From: Streptomyces hundungensis
GTDB taxonomy: Bacteria; Actinomycetota; Actinomycetes; Streptomycetales; Streptomycetaceae
Length of the DNA: 64,000 nucleotides
Direction: 5' to 3'
Assembly: GCF_003627815.1 (NCBI RefSeq)
Contig: NZ_CP032698.1
Location: 310,001 to 374,000 of the forward strand
Part shown: one piece after another, positions 37,205 to 45,617 of the stretch
How positions within the stretch are numbered: position 1 is the first letter of the stretch
Layout of the letters: each line of letters opens with the position of its first letter
Translations under genes and position numbers: made by a program
The notes under the pieces: generated by a model
The model's database searches: none
Told to the model about the DNA's origin: nothing
What the model saw: the letters and a program-made list of their open reading frames with translations, nothing else

Positions 37205-37375
37205 TCAACGCGTCGGCCGGTGCCGACCCGAGCGTCGGATACGCAGGGCCAGGTACGCCAGGGCGGCGACGAACACCACGATCCCGATGATGAGCAGATA
37301 GAAGAGCCCCTTGGCGACGACGCCGATGATGCCGAGCACGATCGCCGCGATGACGAGGAGCAGGAAGAACGTCAC
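37205..37375 (-). CDS. Small hydrophobic protein, 56 aa
   Basis: GTG 37375 opens VTFFLLLVIAAIVLGIIGVV followed by AKGLFYLLIIGIVVFVAALA and a basic tail (RIRRSGRHRPTR). This is a two-helix membrane peptide of a type widespread in Streptomyces, often near stress genes. It follows the PRC-barrel gene by 27 bp on the same strand, so the two are probably one transcript. Function unknown. Confidence 0.75.
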   Translation of the reverse strand: MTFFLLLVIAAIVLGIIGVVAKGLFYLLIIGIVVFVAALAYLALRIRRSGRHRPTR

Positions 37376-37402
37376 GACTGGATACCTCCTCGATGGGGCC
37401 GG

Positions 37403-37759
37403 TCAGCGGCGGGCGAGCTGCCGTTCGCCGTTCGCTCCGGGCTGGTAGGGCAGGCCGTAATGCGCGAACACCGCCGCCTCGTCCTCCGCAGGCAGCACGT
37501 CGTCCGTGCCGAGCGAGGGGCACTTCTTCACCAGCGACCGCTCGTAGTCGACCTTCACGTAGCCCGGCCCGACGACCGCGCCGTTCAGCGGGACGAAGAC
37601 CAGATGGCGGCGGGTGGGCAGACCCACCTGGACGGTGGCCATAGCGGGCTCATCGGTGCTGGTGTCCACGTAGACGGCCTCCAGCGTGCCGATCTTGTGG
37701 CCGCCCGCGTCAACGACGTCGTGAGTGCGCCACTCACGTATGTCCGTGCTCTGGATCAT
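37403..37759 (-). CDS. PRC-barrel domain protein
   Basis: A 118-residue protein starting at ATG 37759 (MIQSTDIREWRTHDVVDAGGHKIG). The PRC-barrel pattern is complete: W-x-x-x-x-V-x-x-x-x-G-x-K-I-G-x-L-E-A-V-Y-V-D, then PAMATVQVGLPTRRHLVFVPLNGA and YVKVDYERSLVKKCPSLGTDDVLPAEDEAAVFAHYGL. The tail with E-x-x-V-F-x-H-Y-G-L-x-Y-x-P is typical of the Streptomyces stress-associated subgroup, which is often in SigB-type regulons. It is upstream of the small hydrophobic protein. Confidence 0.88.
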   Translation of the reverse strand: MIQSTDIREWRTHDVVDAGGHKIGTLEAVYVDTSTDEPAMATVQVGLPTRRHLVFVPLNGAVVGPGYVKVDYERSLVKKCPSLGTDDVLPAEDEAAVFAHYGLPYQPGANGERQLARR

Positions 37760-38374
37760 CCTGGAGTTTCCCTTTCGCACGGCGGTTGTCCCCGAAGGGG
37801 GACGCTTCTCAGCATGCCCCGCAAAATGGGCCCGTACCACCGGGGTGCACCTCGGGGAGGCGGCCCGACGCTGCCTGTGTCCCGACTCGTGCACCGCTCA
37901 TATTCACGGGCACGGCTTGGCCTGCGGAGCACGCCCCCAGGGCCCCTGCCCTCCCCATACGGTGCGCCGTGACGAACACACTCCAGGGGCGAGAGCGGAA
38001 AACCACGCTTCCCAGCGGGCTGGACCGGCATGACAAAGAAATGTGCACGTCAAGCCTCTCGCGTCCGTGCCGGGTTCGGGCCGCCGACGCCGAGCCGGCG
38101 ACCGGGAGTACGGAGCCGCGAGAGCAGCCCAGGCGACCGCAGCGAGCGCGGACAGGCGAGCCGCTCTCCTACGGGTAGGCCAGGACGGCAGGCCATCAAC
38201 GGCACCACCATGCCCAACCTGCCGACGGCGGCCCGGTCCCCCTAAACGGAACGAATGCCACCGCGTGATCTTGTGGATTCCGGGGGTAACGGGCGCTGCA
38301 CGGTGGCCGCTGGGACCACGCGTATCGAAGGCGGCGCCCCCGCGGGTGCCCATCAACGGGAGGGGTGTTCGCGC
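37760..38374. other. Divergent upstream region
   Basis: About 615 bp between the PRC-barrel gene (minus) and the broken lipoprotein gene (plus). It should hold both promoters. Frames here are Arg/Pro-rich and not convincing. Confidence 0.5.
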
Positions 38375-38773
38375 ATGCGCGGCACACGCACGTCTGTAGC
38401 AGCGGCGACCCTGGGGTTCCTGTGCCTGGCGGGAACCACCGCCTGTGGCGGGGACGACGACGAGGCCTTCAAGGGGCAGAGCGCCGACCAGATCGCGGCA
38501 AAGGCACCTCAAGGGCAACACCGCCTACTGGCAAGTCAGCCTCAAACAGCAGCCGCAAGCAGAGAAGACGGTACCGAAGCTCGCCGACAAGTGGGTGCGG
38601 ATGCCTGCCAACGATGACCAACTGACCGGGCTGTGCGACAAGCAGGGCCTGCTGGCGGCGATGGACGAAGACAAGTCCGAGCGTGAGGGAATGTCCCGCG
38701 GCGACTCCACCACCATCGAGGGCAAGAAGGCGCTGCAACTGACGAAGCAGAAGGACGGCAAGACCCAGTCACT

Positions 38774-39658
38774 GAGCGTTTTCAGCGTTGCCTCTCCAGG
38801 GTGAGGACGGCTTTGGTGATGACGGTCATGCGGTTGGGGCTGATGCGGGATCTGCGGAAGATCTGCCAGGACTTCAGCCGTGCCATGCCGCGTTCGACTG
38901 GTGCTCGCGCCGCGGCCAGGGCCCGGTTGACGGTGCGCTGGGTGAGTGTGAGTTCACCGCCTGGTGGCCGTTTGAGTCCTGTGGTGACCCAGGGGCCGGC
39001 GCCCTGATAGGCGCGGTCGGCGATGATCGGGAGGCCCTGACGTTCGCAGATCCGGATGATGCGGTGGGTGCGGGCGGCGGTCAGGTCGTGGGTGCGGCCC
39101 GGCAGCGCGGGCGAGATCCACAGCACCTCGCCGGCGGGGTCGGTGACGACCTGGACGTTCACGCCGTGCCGGCGGTGCTTGGCCGAGTAGTCGGCCCGGC
39201 TGTCGCCGACGCGGTCGCACTCGACAAGGGTCCCGTCCAGCAGGATGAACTCCGGATCATGCTCGCGCAGCGTTCTGAGCAGGCCCGGGGCCCGTTCTGC
39301 GAGCAGGGCGGTCACGGCGGCGACATACGCGTGGGCGGTGCCGACCGATATCCCGAAGCCGGACGCGAGCCGGGTAAGGGTGTCGTGGTGGCGCAGGTAC
39401 ACCAGAGCGACGAGCGCCCGCTGGTGCGGCGGGAGTTTGCAGCGCCGGTCACCCTCGCGGGTGACGATGAGCATCGTGACCCACTCGACGAGGGCATGCG
39501 GGAGGTCGAGTGCGGCAGGATAGGGAACCAACAGGGCTCCTGTGCCGATGGGTTGGGACTTCGAACACCTCCCCCAACGGCACGGGGGCCTTGTGCGTTG
39601 TGGCCCTCACCTCGACCTCATCGGCGTCACCCGATCAGTGGCCACGCTGAAAACGCTC
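38774..39658 (-). mobile_element. IS5-family insertion sequence, complete
   Basis: An 885-bp element with 19-bp terminal repeats differing at one base (left GAGCGTTTTCAGCGTTGCC at 38774-38792; right complementary at 39640-39658). It is flanked by a 3-bp duplication ACT (38771-38773 and 39659-39661). One transposase gene is intact. It sits inside a lipoprotein gene. Confidence 0.93.
38782..39531 (-). CDS. IS5-family transposase
   Basis: A 249-residue DDE transposase of the DDE_Tnp_4 type. The N-terminal helix-turn-helix reads [20 protein letters not shown] and [20 protein letters not shown]. Catalytic residues lie in [14 protein letters not shown] (Asp), [13 protein letters not shown] and [14 protein letters not shown] (Asp), and [24 protein letters not shown] (Glu). 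ATG 39531 is the likely start. Its stop codon lies inside the left terminal repeat. The gene looks intact, so the element may still move. Confidence 0.92.
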   Translation of the reverse strand: MVPYPAALDLPHALVEWVTMLIVTREGDRRCKLPPHQRALVALVYLRHHDTLTRLASGFGISVGTAHAYVAAVTALLAERAPGLLRTLREHDPEFILLDGTLVECDRVGDSRADYSAKHRRHGVNVQVVTDPAGEVLWISPALPGRTHDLTAARTHRIIRICERQGLPIIADRAYQGAGPWVTTGLKRPPGGELTLTQRTVNRALAAARAPVERGMARLKSWQIFRRSRISPNRMTVITKAVLTLERQR

Positions 39659-39821
39659 ACTGTTCGTCGCCACCGAAGGCAAACCCTTCATCCTCAAGGC
39701 CACCACCTCCGGCGCCTCCCCCGAGACCACCCTCTTCACCGACTACAACAAGCCCGTCAATCCCCCGCAGCCCCCCGCCGACCAGACCGTCGACCTCAAA
39801 CAACTCGCGACACAGAAGTAA

Positions 39822-40603
39822 CTCAACCCCATCCCCTGCTGCGCGAAAGCTTTTGGCCGCATTCAGTCTCCCCCAGCACGCCGAGAGATAGGCGCGGCCC
39901 GCAGGCCACTACGGCAAGCCAACTACCGGAGGTCCGAAAGCAATTGACCCCCCGCTCGCAGAGGAGGCCGTGGCGTTGCGGAGTTGCATGTTCGTAGAGT
40001 CCGACCCACGTGCCGATAGGAACAAGCACCTTCCCTCTCCTGGCTCGCGCGAGCTCAATCAGCAGCCCAGGCAGCCGGTGTTGAGCGTGGGACTGCGGGT
40101 AGAAGGATCCTTGTCCGGCAGGCAGGGGCCTGTGCCTGCCGCGGAAGCCAGTCATGGCCGAAGGGTGACCCCGGCTGCGACCCGCCTCTGTCTGCCGGAC
40201 AGGGGCCGGGTCTCTGGATATGAGCCGGGGTCCTTTGCGCAGCCGCGACCCGAGAATGCGGCGACCCGAGCGCTGGCCGTGAGGGGTATGCGCCGACCCC
40301 GGGCGCAAAGGACGTCCGGGCCGTTTCTCTTTTTTCCGTGCGTGAGAGATGCGCGTACGTTTGCGATGTCCGGAGGGGGACATACGGACGGGCAGGCGTG
40401 TTCGGCGAGGCGGAGGCCGCCCCGCTTCACCGGCAGCACGTCCTACAGGGCGGATTCGAAACTGCGCACGTGGAAGATGACGTGAACAGGAATAGATCCT
40501 TCAGCAAGAGCATATTAGGTGGACACCGTTCGGGGAGCGCCGGGTGGCGAGTGAAATGAGCTCCTGAAGGGGATGTGCACCTGCTCAGTGGGAGAGACGG
40601 CCG
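39822..40603. other. Long intergenic stretch upstream of MarR
   Basis: About 780 bp without a supported gene. It contains a distant inverted repeat (40230-40313). An AGGTGGACA-rich, AT-richer piece at 40480-40525 may carry the marR promoter. Confidence 0.5.
40230..40313. repeat. Distant inverted repeat
   Basis: GTCCTTTGCGC (40230-40240) and GCGCAAAGGAC (40303-40313) are perfect 11-bp complements 62 bases apart. They could form a large hairpin or be two operator sites in opposite orientation upstream of the MarR gene. Confidence 0.6.
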
Positions 40604-41080
40604 ATGGACAGCGCGGAGTCTTCGGATGACGATTCCCTGCATGGCGTTGCCCAGCAGGTGTCTGAAGCCGCAGAGGATCTGATCACGGCCTGGAACAGGG
40701 CGACTCAAACGGCAGTCCCGCGCCTGTCCAACCTCCAGCGGGAGGCTCTGTCGGTCGCCCATCGCCACCCGGGCATCAATCTCACGGGCCTGGCTGAACG
40801 CATCGGTGCCTCGCCCCCCGCCGCCAGCAGGCTGTGCGACAGGCTGGAGGCAGCAGGTCTTCTGAAGCGTCGGCGTACCTCGGCCAACCGCCGCGAGATC
40901 GAACTGACGCTGACTTCGCAGGGCCGGGACATGCTGGAGGTCCTGTCCGAGCGTCGCCTGGGGGCGATCAGGAGGGTTCTCCGAGGGGTGCCCGCAGCTC
41001 AGCGAGGGGCGCTTCTCGCGGGCCTACGGGCCTTTTCCGAAGCCGTGGCGGCGGCCGAAGATGTGGTCCTCGAGCCGTGA
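40604..41080 (+). CDS. MarR family transcriptional regulator
   Basis: A 158-residue winged-helix regulator starting at ATG 40604. The DNA-binding part reads NLTGLAERIGASPPAASRLCDRLEAAGLLKRRRTSANRREIELTLTSQG, a standard MarR helix-turn-helix with wing. Terminal helices (VAQQVSEAAEDLITAWNRAT; LLAGLRAFSEAVAAAEDVV) form the dimer interface. It closely resembles in plan the MarR at 46909, which lies on the far side of the stressosome operon beside a PP2C gene. It converges on the PP2C gene at 41115 with a 34-bp gap. Probably regulates this stress module. Confidence 0.92.
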   Translation: MDSAESSDDDSLHGVAQQVSEAAEDLITAWNRATQTAVPRLSNLQREALSVAHRHPGINLTGLAERIGASPPAASRLCDRLEAAGLLKRRRTSANRREIELTLTSQGRDMLEVLSERRLGAIRRVLRGVPAAQRGALLAGLRAFSEAVAAAEDVVLEP

Positions 41081-41114
41081 ACTCGCACGCGCGCTGACGA
41101 GCCGGGCCGGGCGT

Positions 41115-42314
41115 TCAGTTCGTTGACGGCGGCTTCCCTCTCCAGTCCAGGCAGACGACCGCCGCGTCGGTGGGCAGTTCGTCGCCGCCGTGGTACTGCA
41201 TCAGCCCGTCCACGACAGCACGCGCCGTTTCATGGGTCGAGCCACCGCGAGCCGCAGCGATGGTCTCTGGGAGCGCTTGTGTGCCGAAGGGATGGCTGCC
41301 GGCGTTCTGGGCGGCGTGGACGCCGCTGCTCACGATGATGAGACGGTCGCCGGGATCGAGTGTGAACTGTTCCGCGCGGTACAAGGTCTCCTCGAACATG
41401 CCGAGCGGCAGCTGAGCGTCGAGGTGAACGCGTTCCACGACGCCCCGGCGCAGGCGGAACAGTTGAGGAGATCCGGCGTCCACGACGTGGGTGTGGCCTG
41501 TCGCCAATTCGATACTCAGCAAGAGGGTGGGTGCCGACAGCCTGCCCACGTATTCGCCGTAGACCGCCTGGTCGGCGAGGCATGCCTGGTCCTCGAGGGA
41601 GATGCCTGCGCGGCGGGCGTTGCGCAGGGCGTTGACCGTGAGGTTGGTGAGGAGGGCTGCCTCAATGCCTTGTCCCTGGCCGTCGGTGACCGTGATGGTG
41701 AGCGCGTCGTCGGTGACGCTCCAGTCGAAGTTGTCACCGCCTACCGCGTAGGCCGGCTCCAGGTGGGCGCCGAGGGTGAATGCGTCGCCGTCGAAACCGC
41801 GTCCGGGCAGGAGCTGCCACTGCATTTCGGCGGCCAGCGTGAGGCGCCTGCGTCGGCGGGCCTGGAGGTAGAGGTCGGTGTCGCGGTCCGCGACCAGCAA
41901 CTCGTGTCCCAGGGCGGTGGCGAAGGCGGCCAGTTCCAGCACGCCGGACGTGCCCTGGATCGACGGCTCGGGGAGGTGGATGGAGAGAACGCCCAGCCGG
42001 TCGCCTCGTACCGTGATCGGTACGTGCACCAGCACCATGCCCGGTTTGTCGGTGACCTCCACGACGGGTGCTTCGGCGGTGAAGGCGCGGCCCGCGGCGC
42101 TGCCGCCCCGGACGTTGGCCGCGTCACCGGTGTGGGGCAGGTGCGTCACGGGCTGGAGGACGGTCAGGCCGTAGTCGGCCAGGAGGAGCGTGACATCCCG
42201 GGCCCGTACGCAATCGGCCAGCAGGGAGCGCGTTGTGGACAGGAGGGCCGTCGGGGGTGCCTGTCTGAGGGCGCTTTCCGCGCGACCGAGCCAGCCTGTC
42301 GAATGCCTGTTCAT
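41115..42314 (-). CDS. PP2C-type (SpoIIE) serine phosphatase with GAF-like sensor
   Basis: A 399-residue protein starting at ATG 42314. The N-terminal 150 residues look like a GAF sensor domain (DVTLLLADYGLTVLQPVTHL; VLVHVPITVRGDRLGVLSIHLPE). The SpoIIE/RsbU phosphatase domain follows: RRRRLTLAAEMQWQLLPGRGF, YAVGGDNFDWSVTDDALTITVTDGQGQGIEAALLTN with metal-binding Asp residues, and DRLIIVSSGVHAAQN. The canonical G-G-D-x-x-D is kept as GGDNFDW. It would dephosphorylate an anti-anti-sigma protein and release a sigma factor under a ligand signal. A paralogue of the same architecture is at 47510. It lies downstream of the stressosome genes. Confidence 0.9.
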   Translation of the reverse strand: MNRHSTGWLGRAESALRQAPPTALLSTTRSLLADCVRARDVTLLLADYGLTVLQPVTHLPHTGDAANVRGGSAAGRAFTAEAPVVEVTDKPGMVLVHVPITVRGDRLGVLSIHLPEPSIQGTSGVLELAAFATALGHELLVADRDTDLYLQARRRRRLTLAAEMQWQLLPGRGFDGDAFTLGAHLEPAYAVGGDNFDWSVTDDALTITVTDGQGQGIEAALLTNLTVNALRNARRAGISLEDQACLADQAVYGEYVGRLSAPTLLLSIELATGHTHVVDAGSPQLFRLRRGVVERVHLDAQLPLGMFEETLYRAEQFTLDPGDRLIIVSSGVHAAQNAGSHPFGTQALPETIAAARGGSTHETARAVVDGLMQYHGGDELPTDAAVVCLDWRGKPPSTN

Positions 42315-42451
42315 GGCCTTCTTCCCTCACGTGAACGTGTCCGGCCGCCGGTGGACCCGAATGGCGCGGTGTGTTCGTCCACCGCGCCCATCATCCTCAC
42401 GTCCCGGCGGGAGGCCACCGGCGGGGCACCCAAGGAAGAATCTCGCTGCCC

Positions 42452-42477
42452 GGCAATTATATCCAGCAGGCAATTAT
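42452..42477. promoter_or_regulatory. Operator-like direct repeat upstream of the PP2C gene
   Basis: GGCAATTAT occurs at 42452-42460 and 42469-42477, 17 bp apart (nearly two turns), in an unusually AT-rich patch between the PP2C genes at 41115 and 42505. A binding site for one of the two MarR proteins is possible. Confidence 0.35.
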
Positions 42478-42504
42478 GCATCTGAGGACGGCAGGGGCGA
42501 AGGT

Positions 42505-43764
42505 TCATTGGTGCGCCCCGCTCCTGGGTTGTGGGATGCGGATGGCCAGGGCGAGCGTGTCGTCGGGGTGGAGGACGACGGTGTGCATGTCGGCGGCGAT
42601 CGCGGCCGGGATGTCGGCGAGCGGCTTCCCGGTGTGTTTGCGCGCCGCTTCGACGAGCCGCTCTTCCCCTTCGACCGGGTCTCTGCGGCTCTCGGTCAGT
42701 CCGTCGGTGTACAGGATGAACAGATCCCCGGGGTCAAGCCGGGCCCGCAGGGTCCGTTCGCTGCCCGGCAGCGGGAAGCCCACCCCTCTCCCGGGCACTT
42801 GCAGGTAGCGGGCGCTGCCGTCGGACTGGAGCAGCAGGGCCGGCGGGTGGCTTCCGTTGGCCAGCTGCATCTCACCGGTGGTGGGGTCGATCCGGGCGAG
42901 GAGCACGGTTGCCATCAGTCCCGGGTCCAGCGGCATGAGCAGTTCGTGGGCGCGGCGCAGGATGGATTGCAGGGGGTACCCCTCAAGAGCGAGGGTGCGG
43001 ACGGCGTGGGTGACGTCGAGGGCGGTTCTGGTGCTGCGCACGCCGTGGCCGAGTGCGTCCACGACGGTGATGTGGAGCGTTCCGTCCGGCAGAAGGAACC
43101 AGTCGTAGAGGTCGCCCCCGGTGGGGGCGTGCGGGTCGGCGGGCTCGTAGTGGACGCCGAGTTCCAGTCCCTCGACTTTCAACGGGGCGGGCCGCAGGGC
43201 GTCTTCGAGTTCCTTCAGCATGCAACCGTGCGCTTGGCGCAGCTGTTCGTCGCGCTCTTCTAGTTGGACGTAGAGGGCGAGAACACCACCGTTGGTCTCG
43301 GCCAGTTCGTGCTTGAGCCGGCGGTGCTCGGCCCTGAGGGCGTCCGTGATCGCGAGGGCCGTGCGCAACTCCTCGTCCACGGTCCCCGCTTCACTGTGCC
43401 GGGCCGCGCCGAAGTCCGGGCGGCCCCCACCGCGGGGTTCGTGTGCGGCGGGCAGGGGGATGCGCCAGGTCAGTGTGGTGGACGGCGCTGCCGGGGCAGG
43501 CGGCAGCGGCAGGCCGATCCTGGCGAGCGGGCCGGGGGCTCCGGGCGCGGTCAGCGTGGCGGTCATGAACGAAGCACTACCGTCGAGGTTCGTCTCGATA
43601 CCGGCGGCGAGGGTAACGGGGCGGCCCACGGTGACCTCGGCCTCCGCCGCATCGGAGATCGAGAGGACGAGGCGGGAGCGGACCTCGGGAGGCAGTCCAT
43701 AACGCCGCGCGGTGGCGCGCACGGCGGACCGCAGGGCCGGCAAGGAGTAGAACGTGCCGTTCAC
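42505..43764 (-). CDS. PP2C-type (SpoIIE) phosphatase with ATPase-like N-terminus
   Basis: A 419-residue protein. The N-terminus (FYSLPALRSAVRATARRYGL then SRLVLSISDAAEAEV) resembles a degenerate RsbW/RsbT-like ATPase module. A coiled coil follows (RTALAITDALRAEHRRLKHELAET; LYVQLEERDEQLRQAHGCML). The phosphatase domain has GVHYEPADPHAPTGGDLYDWFLLPDG, ITVVDALGHGVRSTRTALDV, LLARIDPTTGEMQLANGSHPPALLL and DLFILYTDGLTESR, all canonical PP2C metal motifs. It overlaps the next gene upstream by 4 bp, so it is translated with it. Likely target: a phosphorylated anti-anti-sigma or stressosome protein. Confidence 0.92.
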   Translation of the reverse strand: MNGTFYSLPALRSAVRATARRYGLPPEVRSRLVLSISDAAEAEVTVGRPVTLAAGIETNLDGSASFMTATLTAPGAPGPLARIGLPLPPAPAAPSTTLTWRIPLPAAHEPRGGGRPDFGAARHSEAGTVDEELRTALAITDALRAEHRRLKHELAETNGGVLALYVQLEERDEQLRQAHGCMLKELEDALRPAPLKVEGLELGVHYEPADPHAPTGGDLYDWFLLPDGTLHITVVDALGHGVRSTRTALDVTHAVRTLALEGYPLQSILRRAHELLMPLDPGLMATVLLARIDPTTGEMQLANGSHPPALLLQSDGSARYLQVPGRGVGFPLPGSERTLRARLDPGDLFILYTDGLTESRRDPVEGEERLVEAARKHTGKPLADIPAAIAADMHTVVLHPDDTLALAIRIPQPRSGAHQ

Positions 43765-44771
43765 GGGAGCCTCGGGTGGGGTTTGACCGCGAGGACGGTC
43801 GCATCGTCACGGGTGCTGCGGTAGTTGTGCGTCACCGAGGCGGTGAGCAACTGCGGGGGCAGGCGCAGCGCGAACAGGGAGGGGGCGTGAGTCCAGCGGG
43901 CGTCGATGCCGTCGGTGTGCAGGACACCCGTGGTGCCCGCGGGCAGCGGAATGGCGTGGGTCTTGGGGGTCGGCATACGCCATCCGACGACGCCGGGTTG
44001 TCCGGTCAGACGGTGGTGGACGCCTTCGTGGGACAGGGCCACCGCGCGGATGTTGCCGATCCCGCAGTACACGGCCCGTTCGCCGTCCAGGCGCAGCACG
44101 GCGACGGCCGCGCCCCGGGTGTGGCGCAGGGTGCGGTGCAGAGCGGTGAGGATGTCGGGCAGCGGGCGGGCGGAGGCTGCCCGGAAGGAGCGCAGGGCGG
44201 CCTGGGCGGCTTCGGCGGCTTCGATCCCATGGCCGAGACCGTCGACGACGACCGCGGTGCGGATGGTGCCGTCGTCGATCACCGCGCCGGCGTCGCCGCA
44301 GTGCTCCTCGCGGTCGGCGGGCAGACACACCAGAGCAGCGCTCTGCCGGGCCACGGCCGGCTGGTCGGGGCGGGTGAGGCGGGCGCAGGCCAAGGTGCCC
44401 ACGCCGACCTGGGTACGGATGGTGAAGTCACTGGCGATGCGGCTGACCGCGCCGAGACCTGCTCCCAGGGTGCCAACAGTGGTGTAGCCGTCGGCCAGGC
44501 AGCGTTCCAGTTCGGGCATGCCCGGGCCGCGGTCGGCGGCCAGGATCTCCACTCCGCGCCCCAGGGGAAGCGGCTGTATGTAGAGGGCGCCGTCCCTGGC
44601 GTGCTTGTCGATGTTGCTGGCGAGTTCGGAGGCGAGGACCGCCGCCTGGTCCGGCAGGGCGCCAGGGAGCCCGCACTGCTCGCTCAGGGAGCGGGCGGCG
44701 GCGGCCGCCAGGTGCACCGCGCTGTAGTGGTCGATGCGGACGTGGGCTGCCGCAGTGAGAGGCAGCATCAT
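43761..44771 (-). CDS. ATP-binding SpoIIE family phosphatase (RsbT-like ATPase fused to RsbX-like PP2C)
   Basis: A 336-residue fusion. Residues 1-140 are a GHKL ATPase: ASELASNIDKHARDGALYIQ (N box), ADRGPGMPELERCLADGYTT and GTLGAGLGAVSRIASDFTIR (G boxes). Residues 145-336 are a PP2C domain of the RsbX type: EEHCGDAGAVIDDGTIRTAVVVDGLGHGIEAAEAA, RHTRGAAVAVLRLD and TRDDATVLAVK. In B. subtilis RsbX dephosphorylates RsbR/RsbS and resets the stressosome, so this protein is the probable reset enzyme. Start codon overlaps: its ATG 44771 overlaps the rsbT stop by 4 bp and its end overlaps the next PP2C gene. Confidence 0.93.
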   Translation of the reverse strand: MMLPLTAAAHVRIDHYSAVHLAAAAARSLSEQCGLPGALPDQAAVLASELASNIDKHARDGALYIQPLPLGRGVEILAADRGPGMPELERCLADGYTTVGTLGAGLGAVSRIASDFTIRTQVGVGTLACARLTRPDQPAVARQSAALVCLPADREEHCGDAGAVIDDGTIRTAVVVDGLGHGIEAAEAAQAALRSFRAASARPLPDILTALHRTLRHTRGAAVAVLRLDGERAVYCGIGNIRAVALSHEGVHHRLTGQPGVVGWRMPTPKTHAIPLPAGTTGVLHTDGIDARWTHAPSLFALRLPPQLLTASVTHNYRSTRDDATVLAVKPHPRLP

Positions 44772-45229
44772 TGGCCGGTCCAGCGGGTGACGATCACGGT
44801 CGTGCCCCGTCCCGCCTCGGTGTGGACCTCGAAGTCGTGCATGAGCCGGCGCGCGCCGCCGAGCCCGTGGCCAAGGCCGGCGCCGGTCGTGAACCCGTCG
44901 GTGAGGGCGGCGTCGATGTCGGGGATGCCGGGGCCGTCGTCGCTTATGGTCAGGCGCAGCCCTGTCCGGCCTGCCCGGCTGAGATATTCGATCGCGAGGG
45001 TGCCTCCCCCGCCGTGGACGTAGGCGTTGCGTGCCAATTCGCTGGCGGCAGTGACGACGCGGGTCTGGTCGATGATGCCGAAGCCCGCTTTCAGCGTGGC
45101 CGCGCGCACGGCGTGCCGGACCGTCAGCAGGTCCTCTTCCGTCCTTAGAGTCTGGCGCTCGGGCGCCGGGTTCTGCCCCCTCGTCCGCGTAGCGGCGGCT
45201 GAGGTGGTTGGGTCAGCGAGTTGTGTCAT
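44768..45229 (-). CDS. rsbT: Stressosome kinase RsbT
   Basis: A 153-residue GHKL serine kinase. Motifs: VVTAASELARNAYVHGGGGT (N box), LTISDDGPGIPDIDAALTDG (G1) and GAGLGHGLGGARRLMHDFEVHTEAGRGTTVIV (G2 and closing strand). In stressosomes RsbT is held by RsbS; on stress it phosphorylates RsbR and RsbS, leaves and activates a PP2C phosphatase. The gene overlaps rsbS by 17 bp and the downstream ATPase-PP2C gene by 4 bp, so the unit is translationally coupled. The first 30 residues are a disordered tail. Confidence 0.94.
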   Translation of the reverse strand: MTQLADPTTSAAATRTRGQNPAPERQTLRTEEDLLTVRHAVRAATLKAGFGIIDQTRVVTAASELARNAYVHGGGGTLAIEYLSRAGRTGLRLTISDDGPGIPDIDAALTDGFTTGAGLGHGLGGARRLMHDFEVHTEAGRGTTVIVTRWTGQ

Positions 45230-45617
45230 GGTGTGCCCCTCCCGGGGGCTGCTGGTGCCACCCGAGTGCCGCCATGCCCTGTTCCGCGTTCAGAGCTGTT
45301 TCGACGCCGTCGAGTTCGAGGCCCAGTTCGACCAAAGTGATGGCCACCGCCGGCCGCAGACCGGCCACGATGACCCGTGCTCCCAGCAGGCGTGCCATGG
45401 ACGTCATCTCCATCAGCATGCGCGCCACGAAGGAGTCGACCATTTCCAGCCGCGAGATGTCGATCAGGACACCCCGCGCGCCTTCCGCGGATATGCGGTG
45501 CGTGAGTTCGTCGGTGAAGGCCAGCGCGGACTTGTCGTCGAGCTCATTGAGCAGCCCGGTGACCAGGACGTCGCCCAAACGCAGAATCGGGACTCCTCCC
45601 GTCGGCTGCTCCCTCAC
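45213..45617 (-). CDS. rsbS: Stressosome scaffold protein RsbS
   Basis: A 134-residue STAS protein starting at GTG 45617, which overlaps the rsbR stop as GTGA. It reads PILRLGDVLVTGLLNELDDK, then GVLIDISRLEMVDSFVARML with the phosphorylatable Ser of V-D-S-F, and LLGARVIVAGLRPAVAITLV. The pattern is that of RsbS antagonists, which bind RsbT in the stressosome core and are inactivated by phosphorylation on that Ser. It is the second gene of the operon. Confidence 0.94.
   Translation of the reverse strand: MREQPTGGVPILRLGDVLVTGLLNELDDKSALAFTDELTHRISAEGARGVLIDISRLEMVDSFVARMLMEMTSMARLLGARVIVAGLRPAVAITLVELGLELDGVETALNAEQGMAALGWHQQPPGGAHHDTTR

Larger units (their letters stand above)
38375..39821 (+). 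pseudogene. Lipoprotein gene split by an IS5-family element and internally deleted
   Basis: ATG 38375 follows GGGAGGGG. The product begins MRGTRTSVAAATLGFLCLAG and TTACGGDDDEAFKGQSADQIAAKA, a lipoprotein signal with Cys. At about 38508 the frame changes to LKGNTAYWQVSLKQQPQAEK and TVPKLADKWVRMPANDDQLT, so a central segment seems lost. After KTQSL the IS element intervenes. Joining across it with one ACT target copy removed gives KTQSLFVATEGKPFILKATT and on to VDLKQLATQK ending at TAA 39819-39821. The product resembles Streptomyces lipoproteins with LppX/LprG-like folds. Neither half can make a working protein. Confidence 0.88.

Noticed and set aside
36958..38174. Several Arg/Pro-rich frames around the PRC-barrel gene
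   Set aside because: All overlap better-supported small genes or lack starts and recognisable products.
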